This document shows, piece by piece, positions 42,360 through 51,966 of a stretch of DNA of 64,000 nt. The DNA is from an uncultured Desulfobacter sp. (GTDB lineage: Bacteria; Desulfobacterota; Desulfobacteria; Desulfobacterales; Desulfobacteraceae): assembly GCF_963664415.1 (NCBI RefSeq), contig NZ_OY761445.1, positions 2,568,501-2,632,500 on the forward strand, written 5' to 3'. The position numbers were made by a program, and so were the translations under genes. Numbering within the stretch: position 1 is the stretch's first letter; each line of letters begins with the position of its first letter. The notes under the pieces were generated by a model. The model ran no database searches. It had not been told where the DNA came from and saw nothing but the letters and a program-made list of their open reading frames with translations.

Positions 42360-42833
42360 ATGAATACGGCCGGATCAGGCATAAAGCTTATTGTTTGCAT
42401 CATGGCTGCAGCAATGATGACCATAGCCGGATGCGCGTCATCCAGCTCTAATGTTTATACCTATGAGCAGACCATGCAAGCCCAGACCGTGGATACAGGG
42501 ACTGTGGAATCTGTTAAATCCATCATCATACAGGCCTCAAATCCCCCGGTGATTGGCGGTGCCATCGGTGGTGTGACGGGCGGTGTGCTCGGCAGCACCG
42601 TGGGCAGAGGCCATGGCCGGGATGTGGCCACCATTGTCGGTGCACTGGCAGGAGCAGCCATCGGTGCCGCCATTGAACATGAGGCCGGAACCAAAAACGG
42701 TTTTGAAATTGTTGTTAATCTTGACAGCGGACGAACCATTGTGGTGGTTCAGGAGGCGGATGTACCGATGTATCCTGGGGACAGGGTTAGGGTATTGACC
42801 GCCCCGGACGGCACCACCCGTATTTCAAAATAA
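42360..42833 (+). CDS. SlyB-like glycine-zipper outer-membrane lipoprotein
   Basis: 157 residues: signal peptide with lipobox (MMTIAGCASS; Cys at about 26), then a glycine-zipper membrane segment IGGAIGGVTGGVLGSTVG and VGALAGAAIGAAIEHEAG, and a C-terminal beta part with GFEIVVNLDSGRTIVVVQE ending in RISK. This is the Pcp/SlyB (17-kDa antigen) family pattern. GGAGG site before the ATG at 42360. It is followed by a long hairpin. Confidence 0.9.
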   Translation: MNTAGSGIKLIVCIMAAAMMTIAGCASSSSNVYTYEQTMQAQTVDTGTVESVKSIIIQASNPPVIGGAIGGVTGGVLGSTVGRGHGRDVATIVGALAGAAIGAAIEHEAGTKNGFEIVVNLDSGRTIVVVQEADVPMYPGDRVRVLTAPDGTTRISK

Positions 42834-42868
42834 TATTCAGACTAAAAGTCACCCATCTGCGCGTTACT

Positions 42869-42930
42869 GAAAAATTTGCAATCCTGATTACCAATTGTAC
42901 TTTTGGGGTACAATTGGTGACAAATTTTTC
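42869..42930. terminator. Hairpin between slyB-like gene and typA
   Basis: ACCAATTGTAC at 42890-42900 pairs perfectly with 42908-42918 (7-nt loop). Weaker flanking complementarity (GAAAAATTTG near 42869 with CAAATTTTTC at 42920-42929) extends it. A T-rich stretch follows, so it may terminate the SlyB-like transcript; it could also regulate typA, whose start is 63 nt away. Confidence 0.55.
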
Positions 42931-42992
42931 TGTTTCTTGCACCTGGGCAACCTACAGTCCAAACACGATTATATATTGAGTAGCAGGAGAGT

Positions 42993-44843
42993 ATGAAAAA
43001 AAACAGTGCAGTAAATGATAAATTAAGAAATGTTGCCATCATTGCCCATGTTGACCATGGAAAAACCACGCTGGTGGATGCCATGTTTAAACAAAGCGGC
43101 ATGTTCCGGGAAGGCCAGGATGTGGATGACCGGCTCATGGATTCCATGGATCTTGAGCGGGAGCGGGGTATTACCATTGCAGCCAAAAACTGCTCGGTTA
43201 CATGCAACGGTGTAAAAATCAATATTATTGACACCCCGGGCCATGCCGATTTCGGCGGTGAAGTGGAGCGCGCGCTTTCCATGGCTGATTCCGCCATTTT
43301 ACTGGTGGATGCATCCGAAGGACCCTTGCCCCAGACCCGGTTTGTGCTCAAAAAAACCTTTGAGGCAGGGCTTCCCGTGCTTGTGATCATCAACAAGATT
43401 GATCGCAAGGACGCCCGGCCTGATGAGGTATTGGACATGGTTTACGACCTGTTTATAGATCTTGATGCAACGGACGAACAGCTGGATTTCACATACCTTT
43501 ACGCCATTGGGCGGGATGGAATTGTCAAGCGGGAACTCGAAGAAGAGGTGGATCACCTGAAGGTCCTATTTGACATCATTATCGATGAAATGCCTGCACC
43601 CTCCTATGACCCTGACGCACCCTTCCAGATGCTGGTGTCGGACCTTGGGTATTCCGATTATTTAGGACGCCTTGCCATCGGCAAAGTGTTCAATGGGTCT
43701 GCCGCATCCAACGCCTCTTTGGTGTGCATGGGCGAAGACGGCGGCCAAAAACAACTTAAGGTATCCAAACTCCAATCCTATGACGGCATGACACTGGTCC
43801 CGGTGGATCAAGCTGACACCGGAGACATTATCGTGCTGGCAGGCATTGAAGATGTAAAAATCGGTGATACCATATGCACCCGGGAAAATCCCCTGGCCCT
43901 TCCCAGGATCTCAGTGGATGAACCCACGGTATTCATGCGGTTTACCATTAACACCTCACCCTTTGCCGGCAAAGAGGGTAAAAACGTCCAGTCCAGGAAA
44001 ATCCGGGAGCGCCTGCTCAAGGAAACCCTGCTCAACGTAGCCATTGCGGTGGAGGAAAGTAACGAAGACGACAGCTTTGTGGTCAAAGGCCGGGGTGAAC
44101 TTCAGCTGGCCATTCTAATTGAAACAATGCGCCGGGAAAATTTTGAGGTGTGCGTGGGACGCCCCAAGGTCATTTACCGCGAAGAAAACGGCCAAACCCT
44201 GGAGCCGATTGAACACCTGTTCGTAGACTGTGATGAGGATTTCATGGGTGTGGTCACTGAAAAACTGTCTGTTAGAAAAGGAAAAATGACCAATCTGGTG
44301 AACAACGGCAAAGGCCGGGTTCGCCTGGAGTTCTCCATCCCGTCTCGTTCCCTGATTGGATACCGGGACGAATTCATGACCGACACCCGGGGCACGGGTA
44401 TCCTGAATTCCTATCTGTCCGGGTATGAGCCATACCGTGGGGATTTCCCCGTGCGCTACACCGGTTCTATTGTATGCGACCGCCAGGGAAAGGCTGTGCC
44501 CTATGCCCTGTTCAACCTCGAACCCCGGGGACGGCTGTTCATCTCACCGGGCACCCCGGTATACGAAGGCATGGTCATTGGCGAACACAACCGTCATTCC
44601 GATATTGACGTCAATGCCTGCAAGGAAAAAAAGCTGACCAATATGCGGGCCTCGGGCAAAGACGAAGCCACCATCTGCTCCCCGGTTAAACCCATGACCC
44701 TGGAACAGGCCATACACTTTATCAGAGACGACGAAATGGTGGAAGTCACCCCTCAATCCATCCGCATCCGCAAGGTGGAACTGACTGCTGGAAAACGCCA
44801 TATCCTGGCCGGAAAACTCAAGAAAAAGGATACCGAATCCTGA
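42993..44843 (+). CDS. typA: Translational GTPase TypA/BipA
   Basis: 616 residues, full length. G domain: G1 IAHVDHGKTTL, G2 switch ERERGITI, G3 DTPGHADF, G4 VIINKID, then EF-Tu domain 2, two EF-G-like domains (FVVKGRGELQLAILIETMRRE) and the BipA-specific C-terminus (RGTGILNSYLSGYEPYRG, NTN/EKKLTNMRASG, KRHILAGKLKKK). Acts on ribosomes in assembly and stress adaptation. GGAG ribosome-binding site 5 nt from ATG 42993. Confidence 0.97.
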   Translation: MKKNSAVNDKLRNVAIIAHVDHGKTTLVDAMFKQSGMFREGQDVDDRLMDSMDLERERGITIAAKNCSVTCNGVKINIIDTPGHADFGGEVERALSMADSAILLVDASEGPLPQTRFVLKKTFEAGLPVLVIINKIDRKDARPDEVLDMVYDLFIDLDATDEQLDFTYLYAIGRDGIVKRELEEEVDHLKVLFDIIIDEMPAPSYDPDAPFQMLVSDLGYSDYLGRLAIGKVFNGSAASNASLVCMGEDGGQKQLKVSKLQSYDGMTLVPVDQADTGDIIVLAGIEDVKIGDTICTRENPLALPRISVDEPTVFMRFTINTSPFAGKEGKNVQSRKIRERLLKETLLNVAIAVEESNEDDSFVVKGRGELQLAILIETMRRENFEVCVGRPKVIYREENGQTLEPIEHLFVDCDEDFMGVVTEKLSVRKGKMTNLVNNGKGRVRLEFSIPSRSLIGYRDEFMTDTRGTGILNSYLSGYEPYRGDFPVRYTGSIVCDRQGKAVPYALFNLEPRGRLFISPGTPVYEGMVIGEHNRHSDIDVNACKEKKLTNMRASGKDEATICSPVKPMTLEQAIHFIRDDEMVEVTPQSIRIRKVELTAGKRHILAGKLKKKDTES

Positions 44844-45245
44844 TATTGTCCACAACGCTTTGATTCACCGGTCAATGGTTTGAAAATATTTTTTCCCTTG
44901 AATTTCTTTACCGGTTTCCCAATCTTCATTTCAATGCTTCAGGACCTGTTAGGTCTCGGAATTGGTTGCCCTGGTTCATGGATTGAGCCAGGGCATTGAG
45001 AACCTTTTTCGGCAATGACTGATCAATAATTATTACGCGGTTTGATAATCGGATCAGACATGAATATCCTTTCTGGACACTCATGTTCTTATCTGGCCCT
45101 GGAAAACAATCCAACGCTCTCGAAACCTGCGGCAAAAGCAATTATTGACGGCGGAAACATGGTTTTTGTAAGTGCAGCCTCAGCTTGGGAAATCGGCATT
45201 AAAATGAACATGGGGTCAACCTTCGACCCCATATCTCAAATCCAT
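44844..45245. other. Intergenic between typA and the large membrane protein gene
   Basis: Apart from the PIN-toxin fragment no gene is seen; a repeat CCCTGG...CCAGGGC pair near 44970-44995 can form a hairpin. Confidence 0.4.
45061..45215 (+). pseudogene. VapC-type PIN toxin fragment, frameshifted
   Basis: From ATG 45061 one frame gives LALENNPTLSKPAAKAIIDG and NMVFVSAASAWEIGIKM, the middle of a PIN-domain VapC toxin. The expected N-terminal FLDTHVLIW motif is present but in a different frame (about 45068-45097), so an indel separates them. After WEIGIK the coding is lost into unrelated DNA. No intact antitoxin gene was found beside it. A relic of a toxin-antitoxin pair. Confidence 0.65.
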
Positions 45246-48200
45246 TTATTCATTCTGTTCTGTGTCTCTTTCCCCGTCAAAGCCGGTTTGTTCCCGATTC
45301 TTTCCTGCCGGTTTCCAATATGCCTGCCGATGGGGTTTGGATTTTGACCTGCGCCATCGCACTTTAGACCACAATATGGGGGTAGAAAACCTTGTCCAGC
45401 CCCATTTCAAAATATTGATCAGCCAGAAGGAGACCCAAAGCGCCCAGGCCAGCATGGCAACCCGGTAGGACCACATGGGAATGGACACCATCCAGGTGCG
45501 GGGCAGCACAGGGCCTGACACATCATGGTACCAGCGCAACAGGTAAGCACTGGAACCGTTGCCCCGGATATTCATATCCGGATGGCCCAAGAGTCCGTTG
45601 GAAATACTGAACACCAGACACGCGCCAGACACCAGGGTCAGCGCCACAATACCCAGTTGGATCAGATTGAACTGCAGGCCGGTGAAATCATTGGCTTTGG
45701 GACGTAAATCCAGGGCAATCAGCCAGCCCGCCACAATGATGGCGGCTGCCGGATGACTCATGGTGATGCCGATGAACAGCAAAAACCACTGCAAAAGATT
45801 TAACGGGGTCCATCCGACTTTCGACAAAATAAAAGCAATGATCAAGATCACAATCACTTCGGACCAGAACAGCACGGCCGGGCCCAACGCCGGCTCCCCA
45901 CCAAGAAACAGGGGCCACCGGCTGCTTCCCGGTTTGATGTCCACACATGTGTTGGCGCTGTCCATACCTAAATCCACAGCCGGTGTCTTATAAAACGGCG
46001 TGATACCGCCGGCTGACACCCATTGGAGCATAATCTCCTGGTGCCCGGGAACGATGGGCACAGTGACCTGGTTTTTATCCTGCCGGATGGGGCGTATCCG
46101 ATTCTGAATTTTCACTTCCTGCAACCGGGCGTTTTTAGGCAGGGAAATGGTGTGGCGCCCGCCCTGACTGCTGTTGATGGTCAGATCCAGCCGGGCCGTG
46201 GTGGCGGTTCTGCCCGGAGAAAAGGTCAGCAGGCTTTTTTCAACGGTCATGGTCTGACCCTCAATGCCTTTGGGCCGGGTCACGGTGAGTGTTAGTGTCT
46301 CTCCGGGCCAGGGGTGCCAGGTGGGATACCAGCGGGTGCCGGTTTTATGAAAGATCACAGGGGTTCCCTGGTATTCCATGTGGAAAACAGGACTGACATC
46401 CACTTTCCATATTTCGGTCCAGTCCCGGGTCTGCGCATGCGTCAATTCTATTTTATCTGACGGGGCCAAAAAGGATTCCCAGGTCAGTGTTTTTTGTCCG
46501 GAACGGAAATTGATCTTTGCCGTATTCTTATCTACCCGGATACCTTCGGTGGTGATGGATTCGCCGGGAAGCAAAGGAAGATCAAGGACCATGCCTGATT
46601 TTGATTCTCCTTCACGGATGACCCGGGTGTTTATCTTCCAAACAAGCCCAAGCAGCAGGGTCCGTTCAACCCGGGCAAAGGCAGGCAGAACCCCTGTCTC
46701 AAGCACCTGCTGATGTTTACCGTCCGCCCGGACCTTTCGTTTAAACTCAAGCTGGGCATCAAAGCTGCCGTCAGAATGACGGCCTTCAACGGCCCAGCCA
46801 TCCATGACAATATTGAGGTGCCTGGGTTTTAAAGGAAAAAAAAGCTGAAATCCGTTCTGCTGACGTATGGCGCCGCTAAGGGCTATTGTGTGACGGCCTT
46901 TGGGCACCATCACCCAAAATTTTCCTTCTTTTTTGAAAATCCCCACATTAGTTTGATCGTCCACGGTCACTTGTGATGCCAGCCACTGATTATCATCTCC
47001 GGGCAGGGGAATTGCCGTGTCAATGGCGGCATGAACCGTCATCCTGACCGTCATCACATCCATTTTCAAATCAATGGATGCCTGGGGCAAATTTGCACAG
47101 TTATTAAAACACTTATCCGTTTCCAGTAACCGTTTTTCCAACTCTTCCAGCATCGCCTTTGACGGGAATTGTGTCGCATGGGATAAGGCCGGTGTAAAAC
47201 ACAGAACAAGCACAACCAAGACAGGAAACATCTGTTTGATACCGGTTGCACCCGCCTTTTTAATGCCGCCGATGCCGATACCCAGCATACCCGCGCCTAA
47301 AAACACCACAAGGGCGACCCGCAAAAATGCCAGGGCCAGATTGACTTTTGGTCCGATCAGAAAAAATCGGATGGACTGGTCTTTGCTCACAGGGCCGGAC
47401 CAGGAAAAGCCAATGGTTTTATAGGCCGGCCACAAAGGCATACCCGGGCCTGTCTGGGTCCGGGCCTTTGGATCATACTGCATCACCTGAGCAGGCCGCC
47501 CGCCTGATGCAGGTTCGGCGGCCAGGTACATGGATTTAGGCAGGCTTCCCACACGCATCTGTTTCCTTGGCGCCGGGGCCGCAAGTTCTGCTTTTGCCGC
47601 AACCGGACGCCTTTCTTCGTCCACCATATCCATCATCTGATCCCGGGATTCTGAGCGAATGACGGTATTAGAGGTATCGGTCCACGTCCTGGCCAGTTCG
47701 GGATATATGCCGATGCGAAGGGTCTGGATGGCAAAGGGAATCACAGTGGCGGCAAAACCGATCAATGCCAGACCCTGGCAACACTTAATAAAGGTGCGCA
47801 TTTTACCTTCGGGGAGAAATTTAAGCAGGGCAAATCCCACCAGAAGCACGAGCCAGATATACCTGGGCGCCTGATCTTCATGAAAAATCAGCACCAGGGT
47901 AAAAAAGGCAAGAATGGCCAACGGTTTTGAGTATATCCGGGACAGGGCAATGGTAAAAATCAGGACCACAAAAAAATCCAGCAGGGTCCATTTGCCGACC
48001 CAAGTGCCGGGAATGCGGTCCACGCCCCGTGCATTGACCAGAATCCAGCCCGCAGGCAGGTTAAGCCTGCCGCTTACATCATTAAAATCGTGGTCCCAGC
48101 CCGTTGCCGGGACAGTGGCAATCCCTTTTTCAAACGTGGCATCGGCCACAATATTTATTTTGCCGTTTCTCAGCTCAATACCGGCCTTGTCGCTGTCTTC

Positions 48201-49430
48201 CCTTTGCGTAATCAACTGCTCTTGACCATCCACAAGGACCTGGCCCGGATGGATGTCCGGATTCAGCTCCAGGCGCCAGTTGGTGTTCTTTTTGCCCGTG
48301 ATTTTATCCTGGATAAAATAGCCGGATCCGTCAAACCGCAGCCACAGGGTTCGGTTCAAGGAGAGCTGGTCCGGGGCGGGTTCCGGATCGCCCCGTTTAA
48401 TCTGTTTAAATGCCAGTGTGGTCTCAGATTCCATCAGGTACGCAGGATATGATTGCCATTTTGTCGGCATGGCTGTCTGTTTAGGATCAACAGGCTGGGC
48501 CCCTGAAATCTGCACGCGTCGCAAATCGGTCCTGGCACTGAAGGCCCAGATTTCCTGATCCGGCCAGAATGGCTGGTCCGGACGAATAAATTGAACCGTT
48601 GCCAACGACCCGGCATGACGGAGCGTGAGTTCAAAGTTATAGCGCCCGGGCCGAACCTGGATGGTAATTCGACCGTCAGATTCCAGACGCGCAGGCAGCG
48701 GGCTGTCAAAGGAGACAGGCGTAAACTTCTCGCTTTTATATACCGGCCCCAGGACCATCTGCCGGGCCTGGCCCGACACTTCCAAGGTAAGATCAATTAC
48801 CATCCGGGCCGGAATGGCATCCTCGATCAGCCGGAAACATTCAATCTTCAACCGGTCTTCCATCCGTTTTTCACGATTTCTGTGTTTCAGCCACAATCGC
48901 CCCTTGTTGTCCAAATCCGGGAACATTACGGGCTGATCATTCACCCTTAAACCCACCAGTCCGGTTGATGCGGGAATATTCAATTTTTCGGGCATGGACC
49001 GCCAATGAAAGCGCCCGCTGATGGTATGACGCCCCGGGGAGAGTAACAGCCCCGGAATATTATTTTGATCCAGAACCACAGCAGGCTTGCCGTCGCCCAG
49101 AACCTGCATGGGCCAATTCCGGTCTGAGCCCGGCAAATCGACCCGGGTCTGTGCATACACCTGCCATGACTGTTCAAACGTTCCTCCACTGTCCGTCAGA
49201 TTCAAATTCAACCGACCCGGCCAAGCACAGAGGATCTGCCCGGCATTGTTGTACATGGGAATGCATGATAACTGCTCTTTTTTTCCGTGCAGCACCCATT
49301 CTTTCCAGGGGACAAGATCGTCGGGAACGTAAACAGGTGTCCGGGCATGGACATGGCTATATACGGCCAAAAAAATTGCTGCAACCAGAAGCAATATACG
49401 GATCGTACCGATATTTCGCTGAAGTGTCAT
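45246..49430 (-). CDS. Very large exported membrane protein of unknown function
   Basis: 1394 residues from ATG 49430 (AGGA upstream; the open frame continues to 49541 but without a better start). A signal peptide (IRILLLVAAIFLAVYSHVHA) is followed by a large beta-rich extracytoplasmic part (PVYVPDDLVPWKEWVLHG, then repeated beta units to about residue 490). A TM cluster near the middle (LLDFFVVLIFTIALSRIY, PLAILAFFTLVLIF, YIWLVLLVGFALLKFLP) is followed by another TM near 700, a second exported beta-rich domain (about 780-1210) and C-terminal TM helices (VILIIAFILSKVGWTPLNLLQWFLLF). It may coordinate an envelope process; no family recognised. Confidence 0.75.
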   Translation of the reverse strand: MTLQRNIGTIRILLLVAAIFLAVYSHVHARTPVYVPDDLVPWKEWVLHGKKEQLSCIPMYNNAGQILCAWPGRLNLNLTDSGGTFEQSWQVYAQTRVDLPGSDRNWPMQVLGDGKPAVVLDQNNIPGLLLSPGRHTISGRFHWRSMPEKLNIPASTGLVGLRVNDQPVMFPDLDNKGRLWLKHRNREKRMEDRLKIECFRLIEDAIPARMVIDLTLEVSGQARQMVLGPVYKSEKFTPVSFDSPLPARLESDGRITIQVRPGRYNFELTLRHAGSLATVQFIRPDQPFWPDQEIWAFSARTDLRRVQISGAQPVDPKQTAMPTKWQSYPAYLMESETTLAFKQIKRGDPEPAPDQLSLNRTLWLRFDGSGYFIQDKITGKKNTNWRLELNPDIHPGQVLVDGQEQLITQREDSDKAGIELRNGKINIVADATFEKGIATVPATGWDHDFNDVSGRLNLPAGWILVNARGVDRIPGTWVGKWTLLDFFVVLIFTIALSRIYSKPLAILAFFTLVLIFHEDQAPRYIWLVLLVGFALLKFLPEGKMRTFIKCCQGLALIGFAATVIPFAIQTLRIGIYPELARTWTDTSNTVIRSESRDQMMDMVDEERRPVAAKAELAAPAPRKQMRVGSLPKSMYLAAEPASGGRPAQVMQYDPKARTQTGPGMPLWPAYKTIGFSWSGPVSKDQSIRFFLIGPKVNLALAFLRVALVVFLGAGMLGIGIGGIKKAGATGIKQMFPVLVVLVLCFTPALSHATQFPSKAMLEELEKRLLETDKCFNNCANLPQASIDLKMDVMTVRMTVHAAIDTAIPLPGDDNQWLASQVTVDDQTNVGIFKKEGKFWVMVPKGRHTIALSGAIRQQNGFQLFFPLKPRHLNIVMDGWAVEGRHSDGSFDAQLEFKRKVRADGKHQQVLETGVLPAFARVERTLLLGLVWKINTRVIREGESKSGMVLDLPLLPGESITTEGIRVDKNTAKINFRSGQKTLTWESFLAPSDKIELTHAQTRDWTEIWKVDVSPVFHMEYQGTPVIFHKTGTRWYPTWHPWPGETLTLTVTRPKGIEGQTMTVEKSLLTFSPGRTATTARLDLTINSSQGGRHTISLPKNARLQEVKIQNRIRPIRQDKNQVTVPIVPGHQEIMLQWVSAGGITPFYKTPAVDLGMDSANTCVDIKPGSSRWPLFLGGEPALGPAVLFWSEVIVILIIAFILSKVGWTPLNLLQWFLLFIGITMSHPAAAIIVAGWLIALDLRPKANDFTGLQFNLIQLGIVALTLVSGACLVFSISNGLLGHPDMNIRGNGSSAYLLRWYHDVSGPVLPRTWMVSIPMWSYRVAMLAWALWVSFWLINILKWGWTRFSTPILWSKVRWRRSKSKPHRQAYWKPAGKNREQTGFDGERDTEQNE

Positions 49431-49847
49431 GACATTGTCCTTTGTGAAAAGAATCTGACAAATTTTAGGTTTGAAAAATGAAGACGACCCGAGGTCATAT
49501 TCAATACCAATTGGCCCACAGTTTAATGGGAATATGGACAAAAATCAATGCGGGGCTTTAGGACAAGACAGGCTGTCGAATGTAAATTATAGCCCTTCAG
49601 GCGGGCTTTTAGCTGATAGGAAATAACCGGCTTCAGAAATTTAAAATTACTTTTTGTTCGCGAGGCAATCCCATGGAAAACACTGCAACTCTCCAATATA
49701 ATTGATTCTTGGCTTTTGAGAGCAGGTACAATATATAGTGACCGGCCAACTTCCTGAAAAGAGTTCAATCATCGCGGTGGGCACCTGAAACGGACCAATA
49801 AGAATGCAAAAATCATTCTCTTTGGAAATTAAAAAAGGTGTGAATTG

Positions 49848-49938
49848 ATAGAAGAGCGTTTAATCGATTGTTGCCCATCAACATAGGTCCGTGTGGTCTA
49901 TACGTCACCGGCAACAAATCAATTAAACGCTCTTCTAT
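49848..49938. repeat. 91-bp inverted-repeat element
   Basis: Arms of 28 nt (ATAGAAGAGCGTTTAAT then C/T and GATTGTTGCC) separated by about 34 nt, with one substitution and one one-base gap between arms. It could form a stable hairpin; possible miniature transposon-like element or small RNA upstream of the cold-shock gene. Confidence 0.75.
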
Positions 49939-49972
49939 TAGTGCTTTGCCTTAAATTACCATTTAGCGCTTG

Positions 49973-50002
49973 ACTTTCACCGCTATCCCCATTTATAGCT
50001 AT
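49973..50002 (+). promoter_or_regulatory. Candidate sigma-70 promoter of cspA
   Basis: TTGACT followed 18 nt later by TATAGC (or 17 nt later by TTATAG), placing transcription start about 100 nt before the cold-shock ATG at 50112. Confidence 0.5.
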
Positions 50003-50111
50003 GACATCCCTTGTTTCAAGTTAGGCTCAAGTATTTAAGATGCAAATTTTCCAACAAGATCAGAATGGCTTGAAACACATTTTTTTATTCCCATTACAGG
50101 AGATCGCCAAT

Positions 50112-50315
50112 ATGGCCACAGGTACAGTGAAATGGTTTAATGACTCAAAAGGTTTTGGATTTATCGAACAAGATGATGGAGGAAAAGATGTCTTCGTGCA
50201 TCACTCAGCTATCAATAAACCAGGTTTTAAATCCCTGAAAGAAGGGGAGCGTGTTTCATTCGATATTGAACAAGGTAAGAAAGGTCCTTCAGCAACAAAT
50301 GTAACCGCTCTATAG
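50112..50315 (+). CDS. CspA-family cold-shock protein
   Basis: 67 residues, one cold-shock domain with both RNA-binding motifs: GTVKWFNDSKGFGFI (RNP1 KGFGFI) and VFVHHSAI (RNP2). The start is the ATG at 50112 with AGGAG upstream; an in-frame ATG at 50040 would add an unlikely leader. A single-strand nucleic acid chaperone, probably autoregulated through its long 5' leader. Confidence 0.96.
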   Translation: MATGTVKWFNDSKGFGFIEQDDGGKDVFVHHSAINKPGFKSLKEGERVSFDIEQGKKGPSATNVTAL

Positions 50316-50336
50316 TCAGCGGCATGACCTGTTAGA

Positions 50337-50375
50337 AAGTTCCCGGACAGGAAATTGTTTGGGAACTTCCTCTTT
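50337..50375 (+). terminator. Intrinsic terminator of cspA
   Basis: AAGTTCCC at 50337-50344 pairs with GGGAACTT at 50361-50368, then CCTCTTT follows. It lies 21 nt after the stop codon. Confidence 0.7.
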
Positions 50376-50381
50376 AATTAA

Positions 50382-50636
50382 ACATTCTCCAGCAAAATTG
50401 AATTCCACCTCTTAAAACAGATTTGTATTACACTCCAATATGTATTTAAGATACAAATTAGCCTGAACCAAAAATGGGATTGGAAAATTGTTGATGCCAA
50501 TGAGAATCATTACGAATCAGAATGCGGCGGGGAGTGGTTCTTTTTTGAGGGAAATATAGAAGATAATCAATTAAGAAATCTTTGTTCAAAGACAGGGGGG
50601 GAGTGGACGCAAACTTGCCTGGATGCAAATTTTTGA
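50382..50636 (+). other. Protein-like open stretch without start codon
   Basis: An 84-codon open frame reads ...WDWKIVDANENHYESE, ECGGEWFFFEGNIEDNQLRNLC and ends at 50634. The composition looks like real protein but there is no start codon or ribosome-binding site. Probably a truncated gene; family unknown. The plus-strand frame ends in an inverted repeat (GACGCAAAC at 50606-50614, GTTTGCGTC at 50657-50665) that could also terminate the thiolase transcript from the other side. Confidence 0.4.
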
Positions 50637-50674
50637 AGCAACGTGCAGGTGGATACGTTTGCGTCTAAACAAAA

Positions 50675-51925
50675 TTACAGCATTTCAATGGCGCAGGCCA
50701 TTGATACGCCACCGCCGCCGCAAAGCGTGGCAAGGCCTAAGCTTTTGCTTCTATTTTTCATGGCATACATTAAGGTGGTCATCACCCGGGCGCCGGTGGA
50801 ACCCACAGGATGTCCCAAGCCTATGCCTGACCCGTTGACATTGGTGATCTCCCTGTTCAGGCCCAGCTCTCTTTCGCATCCCAGGTACTGGGCGGCAAAG
50901 GCTTCATTCACCTCAATCAGGTGAAAATCATTGATGGTAATACCGGATTTTGCCATAAGGGCCTTGACCGCCGGGATCGGAGAGAGTCCCATGACCGAAG
51001 GATGGCAGGCCCCCATGCCTGTGGCTTTTATTTTTGCAATGGGGGTAACCCCCAGGTCTTTGGCCTTTTCTGCTGACATGATCACCATGCCGGTGGACCC
51101 GTCATTGATGCCCGAGGCGTTGCCTGCCGTGACCTTGCCGGTTTTGGGGACAAATGCCGGGGGCAATGCGGCAAGTTTTTCCAGGGTCATGCCGGGCCTG
51201 AAATGTTCGTCTTTATCAAATATAATAGGATCTTTTTTGCGCTGGGGCACTTCAACCGGCACGATTTCATCGGCAAAACTGCCGTCGTTGGTGGCCCGTT
51301 CCGCATTGTTATGGGAGCGAAGGGCTACTTCGTCCATCTCCGCCCTGCTTATGTCCAGAAGCTGGGCAACGAATTCTGCCGTGTGGCCCATAATATAGGG
51401 TTGACCCAGAAAATCGGCAGCAGGCGCCCGGGAGGTATCCACAGGAGAGTTTTCATCCAGGGGTAGAAGATAAGAGCCGCAGTGCAGGGCATGAATCATG
51501 GCGTCCACGAAACCGGTGTCCTGGAGACGACATCCCCAGCGGGCGTTGGGTACGGTATAGGGAACTCCGGACATATGCTCGGTGCCGCCTGCCAAAATTA
51601 CATCGGCCATGCCGGCCTGGATCATGGCCATACCGGAAAGGACCGCTTCCATGCCGGATATGCACACCCGATTGATCGTGGCGGCAGGGACTGCATCCGG
51701 AATGCCTGCCATCAGTGCGGCCACCCGGGTGGTGTTCAGGGTGTCATGGTGCTCCACACAGGTGCCGTAGCGCACGTCATCAATAACGGCAGGATCAATA
51801 TTTGCCCGTTTAATGGCCTCTCTCATGGTAATACTGGCAAGATGAGCACCGTTCAGGTCTTTTAACGTGCCTCCAAAGGCGCCTATGGCAGTGCGGCAGG
51901 CTGATACAATGACAACGTCTTTCAT
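50675..51925 (-). CDS. Acetyl-CoA acyltransferase (thiolase)
   Basis: 416 residues from ATG 51925 with AAGGA upstream (the open frame extends to 51952). Full-length thiolase: nucleophilic Cys in NRVCISGMEAVLSG, NEAFAAQ, the GHPVGSTGAR His, and the terminal CGGGGVSMA Cys. It performs the thiolytic step of beta-oxidation or condensation of acetyl-CoA. Last gene of the CoA-ligase/dehydrogenase operon, 14 nt to 42 nt after the acyl-CoA dehydrogenase gene depending on start. Confidence 0.94.
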   Translation of the reverse strand: MKDVVIVSACRTAIGAFGGTLKDLNGAHLASITMREAIKRANIDPAVIDDVRYGTCVEHHDTLNTTRVAALMAGIPDAVPAATINRVCISGMEAVLSGMAMIQAGMADVILAGGTEHMSGVPYTVPNARWGCRLQDTGFVDAMIHALHCGSYLLPLDENSPVDTSRAPAADFLGQPYIMGHTAEFVAQLLDISRAEMDEVALRSHNNAERATNDGSFADEIVPVEVPQRKKDPIIFDKDEHFRPGMTLEKLAALPPAFVPKTGKVTAGNASGINDGSTGMVIMSAEKAKDLGVTPIAKIKATGMGACHPSVMGLSPIPAVKALMAKSGITINDFHLIEVNEAFAAQYLGCERELGLNREITNVNGSGIGLGHPVGSTGARVMTTLMYAMKNRSKSLGLATLCGGGGVSMACAIEML

Positions 51926-51966
51926 AAAAAAATCCTTTTTTCGTTCAAACACAAGTTAAAAAATTA

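Larger units (their letters stand above)
49542..50111. other. Intergenic with hairpin element and cspA promoter
   Basis: No gene seen. It contains a 91-bp inverted-repeat element at 49848-49938 and a likely promoter for the cold-shock gene around 49973-50002. Cold-shock mRNAs often have long 5' leaders; the leader here would be about 100 nt. Confidence 0.55.

Noticed and set aside
49870..49930. tRNA-like segment in the cspA upstream hairpin
   Set aside because: No T-loop or acceptor pairing of tRNA type; the structure is a simple long inverted repeat.
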